From Eubacterium sp. CAG:841 (lineage in GTDB: Bacteria > Bacillota > Clostridia > Oscillospirales > CAG-272): a stretch of 37,135 bases of DNA. Of this stretch, positions 10,357 to 17,179 are shown piece by piece. Location of the stretch: assembly GCA_000437375.1 (NCBI GenBank), contig FR898238.1, positions 10,966 through 48,100 of the forward strand. Direction: 5' to 3'. Below the pieces are notes generated by a model, which was not told the origin of the DNA, searched no databases, and saw only the letters and a program-made list of their open reading frames with translations. Position numbers and translations under genes: made by a program. How positions within the stretch are numbered: position 1 is the first letter of the stretch; the number at the start of each line of letters is the position of its first letter.

Positions 10357-10413
10357 TTTTATGTACCTCTCATTTTGATTTTTATTTTATGTAAGCAGGC
10401 AAAGCCCGCAATG

Positions 10414-10620
10414 TCACATAGTTATCTGTCCTCCGACAGCGCCGTCTCCGCCGCCCTGTGAATGTTTTCCGCAGTGAGCAGAATCTCCGCCGCAAAGGTG
10501 TGATGAAAGACATTTGCTCTCGCCTCTGTCCGATTCCATAAGTATTACGGAAGCGCCTAGATTACCGCACCAATGCCTTGATATTTTATCTTTTTTATCT
10601 TTTTCCCTGTTATTCGACAT
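10414..10620 (-). CDS. Small Cys/His-rich hypothetical protein
   Basis: 68 residues, not recognised. The ATG at 10620 is preceded by GGGGA at five bases, a usable ribosome-binding site, and the codon choice (GGC, GGA, ATA, CTT) matches the neighbouring real genes. The N-terminus is charged and lysine-rich; the middle and end hold four cysteines and several histidines in the pattern HWCG, KCLSSHLCGG, AHCGKH, followed by a glycine-rich tail. The spacing suggests metal binding or a modified peptide but matches no named zinc-finger class I know. It lies between ttcA and pgi on the same strand. No export signal or membrane helix is visible. An upstream in-frame TTG at 10632 is less likely because it has no ribosome-binding site. 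Confidence 0.55.
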   Translation of the reverse strand: MSNNREKDKKDKISRHWCGNLGASVILMESDRGESKCLSSHLCGGDSAHCGKHSQGGGDGAVGGQITM

Positions 10621-10670
10621 AATAATCCCCAAAAGCGGTTTTATCGTAGTTTTTCCCGCTTCGGAAATTT

Positions 10671-11432
10671 TTATTCATCATCGTATTCTTTAAGCTTTGC
10701 TTCTTTATATCCGTCTATTCCGGCTTTCTGCATTGCACCGAATATCCTGTGACGCAGACCCTTGTTCTCTCTTTCAAGCGATACAAGAAGCGCCTTCATC
10801 TCTTCTCTTTCCGTCTTCTTGTTTGCCGGACACTCCGATTCGACAACGGGAAGCTCCGCATTCGACGTAAAATAGCTGAGATCCTTTTCCTGCGCGTAAA
10901 TAAACGGTCTGATAACGGTAACGTCCGATCGGTCAAGGTATGTCACTGGAGAAAAGCATCCGAGTCTGCCTTCGTAGAAAAGATTGAGCATAAATGTCTG
11001 CACGGCGTCATCGAAATGATGACCGAGCGCAATCTTGTTTGCGCCGAGCTTTTTAGCAGTATCGCACAGCATTCCGCGTCGCAGCTTTGCGCACAAAGAA
11101 CACGGATTGCTTTCCTTTCTTATATCAAATACTATTTTCGCAATGTTTGAAGGCTCTATGTGATATTCCACGTCAAGCTCACGGCAAAGCTTTTGTATCG
11201 GCCCGAAGTCCGCTGCGGATTTGCCTATCTCGTCAAATCGCATATCTATCGTAACGGCAATCAGTCTGAACGGCACAGGATAAAATCTGCGCAACGCCGC
11301 CATCGTATAAAGCAGGGCAAGCGAATCCTTCCCTCCCGAAAGCCCAACGGCAACCGTATCTCCCGGCGATATCATATTGTAGTCGTCGCAAGCTCGTCTT
11401 GCAAAACTTAATAGACGTTTCTGCCCTTTCAT
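10671..11432 (-). CDS. ttcA: TtcA-like tRNA 2-thiocytidine synthase (PP-loop ATPase)
   Basis: About 253 residues. The PP-loop SGGKDS near 32-37 binds ATP; PCSLC near 110-114 and a third cysteine in SECPAN near 201 correspond to the three cysteines that hold the [4Fe-4S] cluster of TtcA, and ALGHHFDDAVQTFMLN is the family's central motif. TtcA thiolates cytidine 32 of some tRNAs. Start: in-frame TTG 11462 and ATG 11456 are excluded or poor, because the promoter at 11466-11494 would start transcription near 11459 and they have no spaced ribosome-binding site; ATG 11432 has CGGAG eight bases upstream. Related PP-loop families exist, so the exact tRNA substrate is inferred. Confidence 0.85.
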   Translation of the reverse strand: MKGQKRLLSFARRACDDYNMISPGDTVAVGLSGGKDSLALLYTMAALRRFYPVPFRLIAVTIDMRFDEIGKSAADFGPIQKLCRELDVEYHIEPSNIAKIVFDIRKESNPCSLCAKLRRGMLCDTAKKLGANKIALGHHFDDAVQTFMLNLFYEGRLGCFSPVTYLDRSDVTVIRPFIYAQEKDLSYFTSNAELPVVESECPANKKTEREEMKALLVSLERENKGLRHRIFGAMQKAGIDGYKEAKLKEYDDE

Positions 11433-11465
11433 ATAAAGCGCTCCGTATTTTTGCATTTCCAATAT

Positions 11466-11494
11466 ATAATATCAAACCTATTCACGTTTTTCAA
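11466..11494 (-). promoter_or_regulatory. Sigma-A promoter of ttcA
   Basis: Minus strand: -35 TTGAAA (11494-11489), 17-bp spacer ending in TGA, -10 TATTAT (11471-11466). Predicted transcript start near 11459, giving a 27-base leader for the start at 11432. The rest of 11495-11649, between the divergent ttcA and sigG genes, is AT-rich with a short CAATT/AATTG dyad; I could not fit a convincing sporulation promoter there. Confidence 0.6.
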
Positions 11495-11649
11495 TAAGTA
11501 ATTCAATTTTTAATTGTTAAATTTTATATGTCGCAAAAAGAATAAAAAATTGGAAATATGTTGCATACGTTTCTCTGAATAAACAAAAACCGACATCGGC
11601 AATACTTATTTCGACGGAAAAATACAGTTGCTTTTGGGAGAAACGAAAA

Positions 11650-12423
11650 ATGTACTATAATAAAGTCGAGCTTTGCGGAGTAAATACCTCAAAGCTGAAA
11701 ACCCTTACCGCAGAAGAAAAAAACGAGCTTCTGAGAAAATCAAAAAACGGTGATATGCACGCCCGTGAGGAGCTTATTTCCGGAAATATGCGACTTGTGC
11801 TGAGCATAATACAGCGGTTCGGCAGTCGTGGAGAGGACGCCGACGATCTTTTTCAGGTGGGCTGTATAGGACTGATCAAGGCAATAGACAACTTTGACCT
11901 TGACGTAGGCGTTAAATTCAGCACCTATGCGGTTCCGATGATAATAGGCGAAATACGCAGATATCTGCGCGACAACAGCATGATAAGAGTCAGCCGCAGT
12001 CAGCGTGATCTTGCATACCGTGCGCTTCGCGTAAAAGAAGAGCTTTCACTGCGGCTGTCGCGCGATCCCACCGATGCAGAGATCGCCGCAAAAATTGAAG
12101 CCGAGCCTGCTGCCGTAACGGAAGCACTGACTTCAATAACAACTCCGCTTTCGCTCTACGAGCCTGTATTCAGCGAAGGCGGCGACGCGCTTTATCTTAT
12201 GGATCAAATAAGCGACGACAAGGAAAACGACGAGACGTGGATAGACAACATAGCCATAGGTGAGGCAATGAAACGTCTTTCCGATCGCGAGCGTTCAATA
12301 ATATCAATGCGGTTTTTCAGAGGAAAAACACAAATGGAAATAGCCGACGAAATAGGCATATCTCAGGCGCAGGTATCGCGCATAGAAAAAGGTGCGCTTG
12401 ACAGAATACGCAGACAGATATAG
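11650..12423 (+). CDS. sigG: RNA polymerase sporulation sigma factor SigG
   Basis: 257 residues, very close in layout to Bacillus SigG (about 260): the N-terminus NKVELCGVNTSKL matches the SigG-specific start, region 2 reads RLVLSIIQRFGSRGEDADD, DLFQVGCIGLIKAIDNFDL and KFSTYAVPMIIGEIRRYLRD, and region 4 ends with RFFRGKTQMEIADEIGISQ, a helix-turn-helix for the -35 element. SigG directs late gene expression in the forespore. GGGAG precedes the ATG at nine bases. In Bacillus the gene follows spoIIGA-sigE; here its upstream neighbour is ttcA on the other strand, so the spoIIG cluster is not intact at this place. SigF is the nearest relative; the N-terminus favours SigG. Its presence indicates a spore former. 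Confidence 0.93.
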   Translation: MYYNKVELCGVNTSKLKTLTAEEKNELLRKSKNGDMHAREELISGNMRLVLSIIQRFGSRGEDADDLFQVGCIGLIKAIDNFDLDVGVKFSTYAVPMIIGEIRRYLRDNSMIRVSRSQRDLAYRALRVKEELSLRLSRDPTDAEIAAKIEAEPAAVTEALTSITTPLSLYEPVFSEGGDALYLMDQISDDKENDETWIDNIAIGEAMKRLSDRERSIISMRFFRGKTQMEIADEIGISQAQVSRIEKGALDRIRRQI

Positions 12424-12436
12424 TTTCCGCTTTTCG

Positions 12437-12479
12437 TTCATCTCTCCCCCAATTTTCGGCGGAGAGATGAATTTTTTTG
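12437..12479 (+). terminator. Intrinsic terminator after sigG
   Basis: Perfect 11-bp stem TTCATCTCTCC / GGAGAGATGAA with a 13-base loop, followed by TTTTTTTG. Confidence 0.92.
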
Positions 12480-12491
12480 CGGCAAATTCAC

Positions 12492-12520
12492 TTTACAAGC
12501 GTCGCTCACCGTGATAAAAT
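12492..12520 (+). promoter_or_regulatory. Sigma-A promoter of the rsuA-family gene
   Basis: -35 TTTACA (12492-12497), 17-bp spacer ending in TGA (extended -10), -10 TAAAAT (12515-12520). Transcript start expected near 12527, about 23 bases before the ATG. Confidence 0.75.
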
Positions 12521-12549
12521 AAACATATATTACTTTTCGGAGACAAATT

Positions 12550-13260
12550 ATGCGTCTTGATAAATTTCTCACGGTCACAGGCACGGCGACAAGAAGCGAA
12601 AGCAAAAAAGCCGCACGGGCAGGCGCCGTCACGGTAAACGGTGTCACCGTAAAGGACACCTCCGTTCAGATAAACGAGGAGACCGACACAATAACATTTC
12701 GCGGCGCAGCGGTGATATACAAAAGATTCACATATATAATGATGAACAAACCGTCGGGATATATAAGCTCTACCGACGATCCGCACAAGAAAACCGTTCT
12801 TGAACTTTTGCCGGAAAATCTCCGCCATCTCGGACTTTTCCCTTGCGGACGCCTCGATATAGATACGACGGGACTTCTTATATTGACAAACAACGGTCAG
12901 CTTGCACACAAGCTCCTTTCGCCGAAATATCACGTTGCAAAAACATATTATTTCACCTGTTTTCCGCCCATTTCGCCCGAGCAGACGACAAAGCTCGAAA
13001 AAGGCGTTGATATCGGCGAAAAGTCTCTTACAAAGCCCGCCAAGCTCTCGGTCTCCGATGACGGAAAAAGCGGACACATAACAATATCGGAAGGAAAATT
13101 TCATCAGATAAAGCGTATGTTCTGCTCCGTAGGCTCTGAGATAACCTCGCTTGCCCGCACTGCCTTTGCAGACATTCCTCTCGATGCAAACCTTGCAGAG
13201 GGCTACTTTCGCCCGCTTACCGCAGACGAAGAAGCAAAGCTTGAAAATGCTCCGCTCTGA
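12550..13260 (+). CDS. RsuA/RluB-family ribosomal pseudouridine synthase
   Basis: 236 residues, normal length. An N-terminal S4 RNA-binding domain (residues 1-60, MRLDKFLTVTG and ARAGAVTVNG) precedes the catalytic domain with IMMNKPSGYISS and the RluB/RsuA signature CGRLDIDTTGLLILTN, whose first aspartate is the nucleophile; KLLSPKYHVAKTYYF and GKFHQIKRMF are further family motifs. It isomerises a uridine in 16S or 23S rRNA; the length and RsuA-like ending favour 16S rRNA position 516, but sequence alone does not settle it. CGGAG lies seven bases before the ATG. It is a single-gene unit with its own promoter and no clear terminator downstream. Confidence 0.9.
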   Translation: MRLDKFLTVTGTATRSESKKAARAGAVTVNGVTVKDTSVQINEETDTITFRGAAVIYKRFTYIMMNKPSGYISSTDDPHKKTVLELLPENLRHLGLFPCGRLDIDTTGLLILTNNGQLAHKLLSPKYHVAKTYYFTCFPPISPEQTTKLEKGVDIGEKSLTKPAKLSVSDDGKSGHITISEGKFHQIKRMFCSVGSEITSLARTAFADIPLDANLAEGYFRPLTADEEAKLENAPL

Positions 13261-13328
13261 CAGAATATTTTTATAATAAATTAGAAACATTCGATATTCA
13301 AATCCGATTTTTTTATTTTATCAGCTTC

Positions 13329-13349
13329 ATTTGTGCAATTTTCACAAAT
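13329..13349 (+). promoter_or_regulatory. Operator-like inverted repeat upstream of the sugar-ATPase promoter
   Basis: ATTTGTG (13329-13335) and CACAAAT (13343-13349) form a perfect 7-bp dyad around a 7-base AT-rich centre. It lies about 50 bases upstream of the -10 at 13403 in an otherwise AT-rich non-coding stretch, a position suited to an activator or repressor. The binding protein is unknown. Confidence 0.35.
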
Positions 13350-13399
13350 AATATTTTGAAACTTTGGATGAATAAACTCTTTCATTGTATCTTGCTTTT

Positions 13400-13408
13400 T
13401 GCTATAAT
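13400..13408 (+). promoter_or_regulatory. Extended -10 promoter of the MsmK-like gene
   Basis: TGCTATAAT is a perfect extended -10. The -35 region at the matching distance (TTTCAT, 13380-13385) is poor, as expected for extended -10 promoters. Transcription would begin near 13415 and give a leader of about 112 bases. Confidence 0.65.
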
Positions 13409-13418
13409 ATATTTGTAA

Positions 13419-13486
13419 TTTTTTACGCAGAGGATGTTTTTTATCGCTTTGCGTAAAAACATCTTCCATCGGCGGCTGGAAGATGT
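13419..13486 (+). promoter_or_regulatory. Structured 5' leader with three mutually exclusive hairpins
   Basis: Three stems share strands: TTTTTACGCA (13420-13429) with TGCGTAAAAA (13450-13459); GATGTTTTT (13433-13441) with AAAAACATC (13455-13463); and ACATCTTCCA (13459-13468) with TGGAAGATGT (13477-13486). All arms are perfect complements. The last stem is not followed by a U-run, so it is not an ordinary terminator. Function unknown; control of translation, RNA stability or a switch is possible. Confidence 0.5.
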
Positions 13487-13526
13487 AAAAATAAATCTCG
13501 TTTTGTCGCCGGGATCGGAGTCAATA

Positions 13527-14723
13527 ATGGCAAGTTTATCACTCAGACACATCTACAAAAAATATCCGGGCGGTGTTACCGCCGTATCTGACTTCTGCCT
13601 TGAAGTCAGAGATACGGAATTCATAATCTTCGTAGGACCTTCGGGCTGCGGTAAGTCCACAACCCTCAGAATGATAGCTGGTCTTGAAGAAATAACCGAA
13701 GGCGAACTCTTTATAGGCGACCGTCTTGTAAATGACGTTGCTCCTAAGGACAGAGATATAGCAATGGTGTTCCAGAACTACGCTCTTTATCCGCATATGA
13801 CCGTTTTCGACAACATGGCATTCGGTCTTAAGCTCCGCAAGGTGCCGAAGGAAGAAATCAAGCGTAAGGTTGAAGAAGCTGCAAGAATTCTTGATATTTC
13901 TCACCTGCTTGACAGACACCCCAAAGCTCTTTCAGGTGGTCAGAAACAGCGTGTTGCTCTCGGTCGTGCAATCGTTCGTAATCCTAAGGTATTCCTTCTC
14001 GACGAGCCTCTCTCAAACCTTGATGCTAAGCTTCGTGCAACGATGAGAACAGAAATCACAAAGCTTCACCACAAACTCGGTGCAACGTTCATCTACGTTA
14101 CGCATGACCAGGTAGAAGCTATGACAATGGCTACACGTATCGTAGTTATGAAGGACGGTATAATCCAGCAGGTTGACTCTCCTCAGAACCTCTATGATTC
14201 ACCCGTAAACCTCTTCGTTGCAGGATTTATAGGCACTCCTCAGATGAACTTCATCAACGGTAAGCTCTTGAAGAAAGACGACGGAGTTTACCTCAAATTC
14301 GGCGACATTTCCGTTAAGCTTCCTGAAGAAAAAGGCAACAGCGAAGAACTTAAGCCCTATATCGGCAAGGAAGTTATCGCCGGCGTCCGTCCCGAGTGTA
14401 TCGTTGATACTCCCATGCAGATCGCAGCTCTCAAGGATTCTTCCTTCGAAGCATATGTTGATGTTACAGAGCTTATGGGTTCCGAAATACTTCTCTACCT
14501 CATTGCAAACAGAGTTGTTGTTGATGAAGAACTCGCTTCAAAGAAGAATATGGTTATCGACCGTTCCGGCGAGCAGAAGCTTACAGCTCGTGTATCGCCC
14601 AGATCCACGGCACGCAACGGAGATACTATCACGGTTGCAATCGACACAGCACGTATGCACCTGTTCGATAAAGAAACCGAGAAGCGCATAGTATTCAAGA
14701 GCGAACTTCCCGAAGAGGAATAA
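13527..14723 (+). CDS. MsmK/UgpC-type ATPase of carbohydrate ABC importers
   Basis: 398 residues from the ATG at 13527, chosen because GGAG lies six bases upstream and because MASLSLRHIYKKYPGG is the standard family start; the in-frame ATG at 13434 has no spaced ribosome-binding site and lies inside a structured leader. Walker A GPSGCGKST 37-45, Q-loop VFQNYALYPHM, signature LSGGQ 135-139, Walker B FLLDEP 156-161, H-loop VTHDQ; the C-terminal 150 residues form the MOI/TOBE regulatory domain seen in MalK-type proteins. It powers sugar uptake together with separate permeases and binding proteins, none of which is nearby, so it probably serves several importers. Codon choice (CGT, GCT, CTC) is more biased than in neighbouring genes, suggesting high expression. 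Single-gene unit with its own terminator. Confidence 0.93.
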   Translation: MASLSLRHIYKKYPGGVTAVSDFCLEVRDTEFIIFVGPSGCGKSTTLRMIAGLEEITEGELFIGDRLVNDVAPKDRDIAMVFQNYALYPHMTVFDNMAFGLKLRKVPKEEIKRKVEEAARILDISHLLDRHPKALSGGQKQRVALGRAIVRNPKVFLLDEPLSNLDAKLRATMRTEITKLHHKLGATFIYVTHDQVEAMTMATRIVVMKDGIIQQVDSPQNLYDSPVNLFVAGFIGTPQMNFINGKLLKKDDGVYLKFGDISVKLPEEKGNSEELKPYIGKEVIAGVRPECIVDTPMQIAALKDSSFEAYVDVTELMGSEILLYLIANRVVVDEELASKKNMVIDRSGEQKLTARVSPRSTARNGDTITVAIDTARMHLFDKETEKRIVFKSELPEEE

Positions 14724-14733
14724 TCGAAAATAT

Positions 14734-14768
14734 AAAACCGCTCGTCCGAACTGACGAGCGGTTTTTCT
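14734..14768 (+). terminator. Intrinsic terminator after the MsmK-like gene
   Basis: Stem AAAACCGCTCGTC / GACGAGCGGTTTT (13 bp, perfect), 6-base loop, then TTTTTCTT. Confidence 0.93.
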
Positions 14769-14796
14769 TATTAAATCGGCGCAGACAAATCATAAA

Positions 14797-14838
14797 CAAA
14801 AATCCCCTGCTCTCCGTTGTTTTAAGATGGCAGGGACT
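14797..14838 (-). terminator. Probable intrinsic terminator after the zinc-ribbon gene
   Basis: On the minus strand TCCCTGC and GCAGGGG pair over 7 bp (one G-T) around a loop of about 21 bases, followed by ATTTTTG. The long loop makes it weaker than the other terminators here. Confidence 0.55.
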
Positions 14839-14844
14839 TTTATA

Positions 14845-15135
14845 TTACATCAAGGCAAGCATAACTCCCGAAACTATCAAAGAAAGCAAAAATCCAACGA
14901 GCGCGCCGGTTCCCGCGCTGTTTGCTCTCTGCGGACGGTCGTCCTTTTCAACCAAAAAACATATAAGCCCGACGAGCGGCAAAAGAAAACCAAGAAACCA
15001 CATTCCTCCACTTGAAGCGTCATATTTTTCATAATTTTCCGTCCTAACATTACTGCCCTCAATAGCGCAACCGCATTTTGCGCAAAAAGCAGCATCATCA
15101 TCAAGCTGCTGACCGCAATGTGAACAATATTTCAT
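14845..15135 (-). CDS. Zinc-ribbon membrane protein, function unknown
   Basis: 96 residues. An N-terminal zinc ribbon has two CxxC pairs (CSHCG at residues 4-8, CAKCG near 18-22); after a polar linker come two hydrophobic segments, about residues 45-62 and 77-96. Small zinc-ribbon proteins of this plan are common in Firmicutes and lack a known function. AAGGAG lies eight bases before the ATG. It is divergent from the ribbon-helix-helix gene and the two promoters share their -35 region. No operon partner. Confidence 0.8.
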   Translation of the reverse strand: MKYCSHCGQQLDDDAAFCAKCGCAIEGSNVRTENYEKYDASSGGMWFLGFLLPLVGLICFLVEKDDRPQRANSAGTGALVGFLLSLIVSGVMLALM

Positions 15136-15176
15136 TTTACTTCTCCTTATAAAATATTTCGTCCTTCAATAATCCT

Positions 15177-15205
15177 ATTTTATCCTACTTTATCTTACTT
15201 GTCAA
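15177..15205 (-). promoter_or_regulatory. Sigma-A promoter of the zinc-ribbon gene
   Basis: Minus strand: -35 TTGACA (15205-15200, consensus), 17-bp spacer ending in GGA, -10 TAAAAT (15182-15177). Its -35 overlaps that of the divergent promoter at 15199-15226. Confidence 0.75.
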
Positions 15206-15226
15206 TATAAAATCGTATTTTATTAT
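15199..15226 (+). promoter_or_regulatory. Divergent sigma-A promoter of the ribbon-helix-helix gene
   Basis: -35 TTGTCA (15199-15204), 16-bp spacer, -10 TATTAT (15221-15226); transcript start near 15233. The spacer is almost filled by the palindrome at 15207-15223. Confidence 0.55.
15207..15223 (+). promoter_or_regulatory. Palindromic operator candidate inside the promoter
   Basis: ATAAAATCGTATTTTAT: perfect 7-bp arms around CGT, lying between the -35 and -10 of the ribbon-helix-helix gene. Proteins of that fold often repress their own promoter by binding such sites, so autoregulation is a reasonable inference. Confidence 0.45.
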
Positions 15227-15262
15227 AAAATTGTGTCATAAATATATTTGGCGGTGATATTT

Positions 15263-15436
15263 ATGAAGCCTCTTAAAGAAAAAATCAGCATAACCATTGA
15301 CAGCGATCTGCTTGAAGCTCTGCGCGCCGAAGCCGAAAAGGATGACAGATCTCTTTCGCAGTATATCAACCTCATATTGAAAGAACGTGCAAACCCGAAA
15401 AATCGGAAAGACGATAAAGAAAGCGGCTCAAAATGA
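15263..15436 (+). CDS. Ribbon-helix-helix (Arc/CopG-like) DNA-binding protein
   Basis: 57 residues from the ATG at 15263, with GGCGGTGA just upstream; an in-frame TTG at 15248 lacks such a site. The segment EKISITIDSDLLEALRAEAE gives the beta-strand and first helix, and RSLSQYINLILKERA the second helix of an RHH fold. The C-terminal tail is lysine-rich. Proteins like this are dimeric DNA binders, often antitoxins or autorepressors, but there is no toxin gene next to it. The stop codon lies inside the terminator hairpin. Target genes unknown; its own promoter has a palindrome. Confidence 0.75.
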   Translation: MKPLKEKISITIDSDLLEALRAEAEKDDRSLSQYINLILKERANPKNRKDDKESGSK

Positions 15437-15449
15437 GCCGCTTTTTCTT
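15419..15449. terminator. Bidirectional terminator between the RHH gene and fhs
   Basis: AAGCGGCTCA (15421-15430) / TGAGCCGCTT (15434-15443) with a 3-base loop, flanked by T-rich runs on both strands (CTTTTTCTTTT on plus, TTTCTTTATC on minus). It contains the stop codon of the RHH gene and serves the convergent fhs gene. Confidence 0.9.
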
Positions 15450-15458
15450 TTCCGTGAT

Positions 15459-17132
15459 TCAAAACAGTCCGCTTATTTTGCCGTTTTCGTCAACATCTAT
15501 GTTTTCAGCCGCAGGAATTTTCGGAAGTCCAGGCATTGTCATTATGTCTCCCGTCAAAGCCACGATAAATCCCGCTCCTGCGGACACTTTCACGTTCTTT
15601 ACCGTAACCGTGAAATGCTCCGGCGCACCGAGCTTTTTCGGGTCATCGGAAAAGCTGTACTGTGTTTTTGCAATACACACAGGCAAACTTCCGAAACCGA
15701 GCGTTTCAAGCTTTTTTATCTGTTTTTCCGCGTTCGGAGAAATGCTGATCCCGTCGCCGCCGTAAACCCTTTTAACGATCTGATCTATTTTTTCTTTTAT
15801 TGTGCGGTCAAGGCTGTATGCAAAATCAAACCTGCTTTTTTCATCACACAAACGGACAACCTCCCGTGCAAGTGCCTCTCCGCCTTCTCCGCCTTTTGCC
15901 CATACTTCCGAAAGCACAACATTTACCCCGAGCTTTCTGCACTCGTCAATAACAACGGAAAGCTCCGCTTCCGTATCGGTCGGAAATCTGTTAACCGCCA
16001 CAACACACGGAAGCCCGTAAACATTTTTTATATTTGCAACATGGCGAAGCAGGTTTGGCATACCCTTTTCAAGCGCTGTGATGTTTTCTTCCGAAAGCTC
16101 GTTTTTTTCTGCGCCGCCATGCATTTTCAGAGCTCTGACCGTCGCAACGATAACAACCGCAGACGGCTCGAACCCCGCCGCACGACATTTTATATCAAAA
16201 AACTTCTCCGCACCTAGATCGGCGCCGAAACCGGCTTCGGTCACGGCATAATCTCCAAGTCTCAGCGCGGTTTCCGTCGCAATAACCGAATTGCATCCGT
16301 GAGCAATGTTGGCAAACGGTCCGCCGTGAACTATCGCAGGAGTGCCTTCAAGCGTCTGAACAAGATTCGGACGAAGCGCATCCTTCAGAAGTGCAGCCAT
16401 TGCCCCTGCGGCTTTAAGATCGCCTGCCGTTACGGGTTTATCGTCATAAGTGTACCCAACGATTATTTTTGAAAGCCGTTCTTTGAGGTTCTTTATAGAC
16501 GTCGCAAGGCAGAATACCGCCATTATTTCGGAAGCTACGGTTATGTCATAGCCGTCCTCTCTCGGAACGCCGCCCGTCATACCGCCGATACCGTCTATAA
16601 CGGAGCGAAGCTGACGGTCGTTCATATCGACGCATCTTTTCCATGTTATTTTTCTGGGATCTATTCCGAGTGCATTTCCCTGATATATGTGATTATCAAG
16701 CATTGCGGCAAGTAAATTGTTTGCCGCGCCTATTGCATGAAAATCACCCGTAAAATGAAGATTTATATCTTCCATGGGTATTACCTGTGCATGTCCGCCG
16801 CCTGTAGCACCGCCCTTTATTCCGAACACGGGACCGAGAGAAGGCTCGCGCAGCGCAAGCACCGCTTTTTTACCTATTCTTCGCAACCCGTCCCCAAGAC
16901 CTATCGTTGTGGTCGTTTTCCCTTCGCCTGCGGGAGTCGGCGTTATCGCCGTCACAAGTATAAGCTTCCCTTTCCTTGCCTTACATTCTCCCAGAAACGA
17001 AAGATCGATTTTCGCCTTTGTCTTTCCGTAAGGCTCGATGTATTTTTCATCTATTTCCGCAAGTCTCGCTACTTCATATATCGGCTTCGGTTCTGCCGCC
17101 TGAGCTATTTCTATATCGGTTTTAATATTCAT
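15459..17132 (-). CDS. fhs: Formate-tetrahydrofolate ligase
   Basis: 557 residues, the normal length. It makes 10-formyltetrahydrofolate from formate, ATP and tetrahydrofolate: the entry step of the methyl branch of the Wood-Ljungdahl pathway, also used for purine synthesis. Seen: ATP-binding TPTPAGEGKTTTT near 64-77, REPSLGPVFGIKGGATGGG, and HFTGDFHAIGAANNL. Start: the GTG at 17141 abuts AAAGGAG and cannot use it, while the ATG at 17132 has the correct 8-base spacing. It lies 47 bases downstream of ldhA on the same strand and may be co-transcribed with it. No other Wood-Ljungdahl gene is in the window, so acetogenesis cannot be claimed. Confidence 0.97.
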   Translation of the reverse strand: MNIKTDIEIAQAAEPKPIYEVARLAEIDEKYIEPYGKTKAKIDLSFLGECKARKGKLILVTAITPTPAGEGKTTTTIGLGDGLRRIGKKAVLALREPSLGPVFGIKGGATGGGHAQVIPMEDINLHFTGDFHAIGAANNLLAAMLDNHIYQGNALGIDPRKITWKRCVDMNDRQLRSVIDGIGGMTGGVPREDGYDITVASEIMAVFCLATSIKNLKERLSKIIVGYTYDDKPVTAGDLKAAGAMAALLKDALRPNLVQTLEGTPAIVHGGPFANIAHGCNSVIATETALRLGDYAVTEAGFGADLGAEKFFDIKCRAAGFEPSAVVIVATVRALKMHGGAEKNELSEENITALEKGMPNLLRHVANIKNVYGLPCVVAVNRFPTDTEAELSVVIDECRKLGVNVVLSEVWAKGGEGGEALAREVVRLCDEKSRFDFAYSLDRTIKEKIDQIVKRVYGGDGISISPNAEKQIKKLETLGFGSLPVCIAKTQYSFSDDPKKLGAPEHFTVTVKNVKVSAGAGFIVALTGDIMTMPGLPKIPAAENIDVDENGKISGLF

Positions 17133-17179
17133 ATGCTGCACTCCTTTGCTACGAGTATTTTACTGTTTATAATTATAGC

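Noticed and set aside
10360..10400. Terminator after the small Cys/His-rich gene
   Set aside because: GCGGGC/GCCTGC forms only a 6-bp stem with a G-T pair and the following bases are A-rich rather than U-rich on the minus strand.
10621..10670. Terminator between ttcA and the small Cys/His-rich gene
   Set aside because: AAGCGG and CCGCTT can pair over a long loop, but no U-run follows, so I did not call it.
11540..11600. SigF/SigG-type promoter before sigG
   Set aside because: A GCATA at 11563-11567 fits a -35, but no -10 of the right sequence lies at the right distance; not strong enough to annotate.
13434..13526. N-terminal extension of the MsmK-like ATPase from ATG 13434
   Set aside because: No spaced ribosome-binding site, the segment is a run of hairpin arms, and the family start MASLSLRHIYKKYPGG begins at 13527 with GGAG before it.
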